From Maritalea myrionectae DSM 19524 (GTDB lineage: Bacteria; Pseudomonadota; Alphaproteobacteria; Rhizobiales; Devosiaceae): a DNA stretch of 64,000 nucleotides. Every line of letters starts with the position of its first letter. Position 1 is the stretch's first letter. The DNA is taken from NCBI RefSeq assembly GCF_000423365.1, contig NZ_AUHV01000002.1, positions 603,260-667,259 on the forward strand, written 5' to 3'. A model generated the notes under the pieces. It was given only the letters and a program-made list of their open reading frames with translations, was not told the DNA's origin and searched no databases. The translations under genes and the position numbers were made by a program. Below, piece after piece: positions 62,409 to 64,000 of the stretch.

Positions 62409-63773
62409 TCAGCTACGCAATACGATCATTTCTAATTGCTCACGCTGCCACGCCAAATCACCAGCTTGCCCATATTTCGGCCTCTTAATGGCGTGCCCCA
62501 TTAGCCGTTGACGCACTTCCAAATCCACGCCAGCCATGGCCATGCGATCTTCAAAGCTGTGACGCAAGCAATAGGCGGTATGCGCCTCACTCGGCACCAG
62601 ACCGTTATTCTTCAGATACTTGTTCACCAAGGCCGACCAACTGCTGCTTTTGTCGCGATAGTGCGGAAAGCCTTCGGGGTGCGCTCGAAACACCTCCAAA
62701 GACGCCCCAACCAAGGGCACCAAGCGCTTTGAGCTGTCTGTTTTGATCTGGCGGCGATCTTCATAATTGTCGCGCGCGCCCACTGGCGCAATGATGATGT
62801 GCGGCACATTGTGCGTCAATTGGATGTGTTCGGGCAAAAGATTGCAAATCTCACTTGGCCGCGCACCCGTATCAATCAGTGCCAGAAAAATTGCCCTGGC
62901 TTCGCTGTTCAACCCCGCCAATGCATCGCCCTGCAAAAACTTGGTCTGGATCCACTCAACGCTAAATGATGGCCGCTGGCGCTCGTTCTCTTGTTTGAAG
63001 CTGAGATCCGCAAACGGGTTTTTATAGTCCGCTTTGGCAACACCAATATAGGTGTGATAATCGCCCAACATTCGTCGCAATGTGCCAATAACCCGATTGC
63101 CAGATGATGCCGTATGCGTTGGCTCTCTTCCACGCGGCGAAACGCGATCGCGCCATAGCCGATAGATCGCCAGCGCGTCCTCACGCGTCACTTCAGTGAC
63201 AGCTTTGTCACCGCGCAATTCGACCAGCTGATCGATTGCCTTTTTCTTGATATTCCGCCAAATCCTGAATTGCGACTTAGATTTATCGCGCACCTCATCT
63301 GGTGCGATCTCAGCAATATAGAAATCCAACAGTTCACTAAGTCTAATGCTAGCGGTTTCTACCCCACCCAACAGGGCATCCGTAGTTTCCGGACGCGCGC
63401 CAACATCCATCAATTTTGTGATGCGTTGAAGCAATTCATCATCACTTGCTGTTGTCGCTAATGTAGTTGCCGGCTTGTATGAAAAGCTCAGCGCTTCCAC
63501 TCTTTTCTGCGCTGCTCCCAGGGCAGATCGCGCACGCTGCAAATCGTCGCCATCGGTCAGACTGGCCCAATAATGATTGTCCGCCACTTCCAAAACGTCC
63601 CGCGCTTCACGGGCTGCTGCCAGATCCTTGGTCTTTAGCGACTGGCGCACCCTGGCACCACGCTCATCCAAATGCGCAGCCGCTTTGGGCACACGACGAA
63701 CATAATAATATGTGCCGTTTCGCTGATCTAAAAACCGATCTGGATCATTATAATTTTTGCGCCCACGGCCCAT
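62409..63773 (-). CDS. int: Tyrosine integrase
   Basis: A 454-residue site-specific recombinase. The catalytic Arg lies in LIDTGARPSEICNL, the HxxR pair in AYCLRHSFEDRMA and a His in LMGHAIKRP, with the active Tyr in PKYGQAG. The N-terminal 150 residues bind arm sites. It lies at the right end, 130 bp from attR, and is read toward the element interior. Three 12-bp repeats precede its start. Confidence 0.93.
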   Translation of the reverse strand: MGRGRKNYNDPDRFLDQRNGTYYYVRRVPKAAAHLDERGARVRQSLKTKDLAAAREARDVLEVADNHYWASLTDGDDLQRARSALGAAQKRVEALSFSYKPATTLATTASDDELLQRITKLMDVGARPETTDALLGGVETASIRLSELLDFYIAEIAPDEVRDKSKSQFRIWRNIKKKAIDQLVELRGDKAVTEVTREDALAIYRLWRDRVSPRGREPTHTASSGNRVIGTLRRMLGDYHTYIGVAKADYKNPFADLSFKQENERQRPSFSVEWIQTKFLQGDALAGLNSEARAIFLALIDTGARPSEICNLLPEHIQLTHNVPHIIIAPVGARDNYEDRRQIKTDSSKRLVPLVGASLEVFRAHPEGFPHYRDKSSSWSALVNKYLKNNGLVPSEAHTAYCLRHSFEDRMAMAGVDLEVRQRLMGHAIKRPKYGQAGDLAWQREQLEMIVLRS

Positions 63774-63795
63774 AAAGAAAACTCAAAAACTGCGT

Positions 63796-63831
63796 TTGTA
63801 CCACAATATGTACCGCAGTATGTACCACAAA
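63796..63831. repeat. Three tandem 12-bp repeats upstream of int
   Basis: TTGTACCACAAT, ATGTACCGCAGT and ATGTACCACAAA in a row, 23 bp before the int start. They match the units at 24106-24141 near attL and the partial copy at the right att repeat. Likely integrase arm sites, or sites for autoregulation of int. Confidence 0.72.
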
Positions 63832-63905
63832 ATGGAGCCAAATCAAAATTAGAATTGAATTTCTCAATATAAGCTATTGTTTTATATGCATAATTCAACA
63901 GGAAT

Positions 63906-64000
63906 ATGGAGCGGGTGAAGGGAATAACACCTGTTTTTCGCGGTAAAAGTTTCAACCGGTTAGCTCAAGTGCGCTCCAAAATGTACCGCAATATGTACCC
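63906..64000. repeat. Right attachment site (attR), direct repeat copy 2
   Basis: Identical to 24031-24125 over all 95 bases up to the window end, so the true repeat may be longer. Upstream of it (63832-63905) is an A/T-rich stretch without genes. Confidence 0.88.

Larger units (their letters stand above)
24031..64000. mobile_element. Temperate siphophage-like prophage, about 39.9 kb
   Basis: The element is bounded by a perfect direct repeat of at least 95 bp (24031-24125 and 63906-64000). It contains integrase, repressor, replication, packaging, head, tail and lysis modules in a lambda-like order with all structural genes on the minus strand. Long-tailed morphology follows from the tape measure and the G/GT frameshift gene. 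No broken structural gene is seen, so it may be inducible. The right boundary reaches the window end and could extend further. Confidence 0.92.

Noticed and set aside
1..64000. CRISPR arrays, rRNA or complete tRNA genes
   Set aside because: No regularly spaced repeats of CRISPR size and no rRNA or full tRNA sequence were recognised on either strand.

Overview
The window looks like a chromosomal segment of a heterotrophic alphaproteobacterium carrying a complete or nearly complete temperate tailed-phage genome. The alphaproteobacterial assignment rests on the style of the host genes (aerobic aromatic-CoA catabolism, short palindromic intergenic repeats of a type common in this class, an HPt/response-regulator pair, DUF1989 and DUF808 genes) and on a phage-encoded GcrA-type regulator, a family essentially confined to Alphaproteobacteria. 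Genus cannot be decided from the sequence alone.

Host part, 1-24030. From 1 to 9.9 kb there is a catabolic cluster for tryptophan and anthranilate. It starts with a divergent, edge-truncated enoyl-CoA hydratase and a 34-bp palindrome in the shared promoter region. Then come nine co-directional, mostly overlapping genes: a two-domain 2-aminobenzoyl-CoA monooxygenase/reductase, an SDR dehydrogenase, a MarR regulator, an enoyl-CoA hydratase, an acyl-CoA dehydrogenase, a 2-aminobenzoate-CoA ligase, kynureninase, tryptophan 2,3-dioxygenase and a lone AsnC-type effector domain. The run closes with a terminator. Read together they take tryptophan via kynurenine to anthranilate, then anthranilyl-CoA, then dearomatisation and beta-oxidation-like steps. 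A TetR gene with a palindromic operator diverges from a cyanamide-hydratase-like HD protein and a nitrilase (10-12.4 kb). M20 amidohydrolase and a ClpP paralogue follow. The stretch 14.4-24 kb is accessory host DNA: a low-GC two-gene cassette, dispersed palindromic repeats, an EAL protein, a broken fragment of a DUF808 gene, a MarR/VOC divergent pair, the intact DUF808 gene, a decayed LysR gene, UspA, DUF1989, SDR, DUF2513, and an HPt plus response regulator pair.

Prophage, about 24.03-64.0 kb. A perfect direct repeat of at least 95 bp (24031-24125 and 63906-64000, the second cut by the window end) bounds it. From left to right it holds an orphan Cys-rich protein and a Dam methylase; a lysis cassette (two membrane proteins, GH24 endolysin with PG-binding domain and membrane anchor); a long-tail module with a collagen/S74 fibre, three related small tail genes, a tail-tip protein, a tape measure, and a G/GT chaperone gene with a canonical -1 frameshift signal; a head and packaging module (Mu gpT-like major capsid, DUF2190 decoration, S49 protease with nested scaffold, lambda-type portal, GpA-type terminase); a replication module (SF3 helicase, CHC2/Toprim primase, repeat-rich putative origin); a regulatory block with GcrA and a ParB/MT-A70 methyltransferase; a CII/Cro-like leftward operon; a LexA-like repressor; a rightward early operon; and a tyrosine integrase next to attR. 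Structural genes are all on the minus strand.

Five plus-strand or isolated genes look like lysogeny-expressed cargo: a small membrane protein (25.7 kb), two membrane-anchored pentapeptide-like proteins (52.8 and 56.5 kb), a lipoprotein beside the repressor (59.4 kb, minus strand), and a large low-GC protein with an RNxxxH (HEPN-like) motif next to the integrase (61.4 kb). Five copies of a 15-bp palindrome, arranged in two near-identical promoters, form the apparent repressor control circuit. The cargo genes, the GcrA plus MT-A70 pair and this circuit are the most promising places for undescribed biology.
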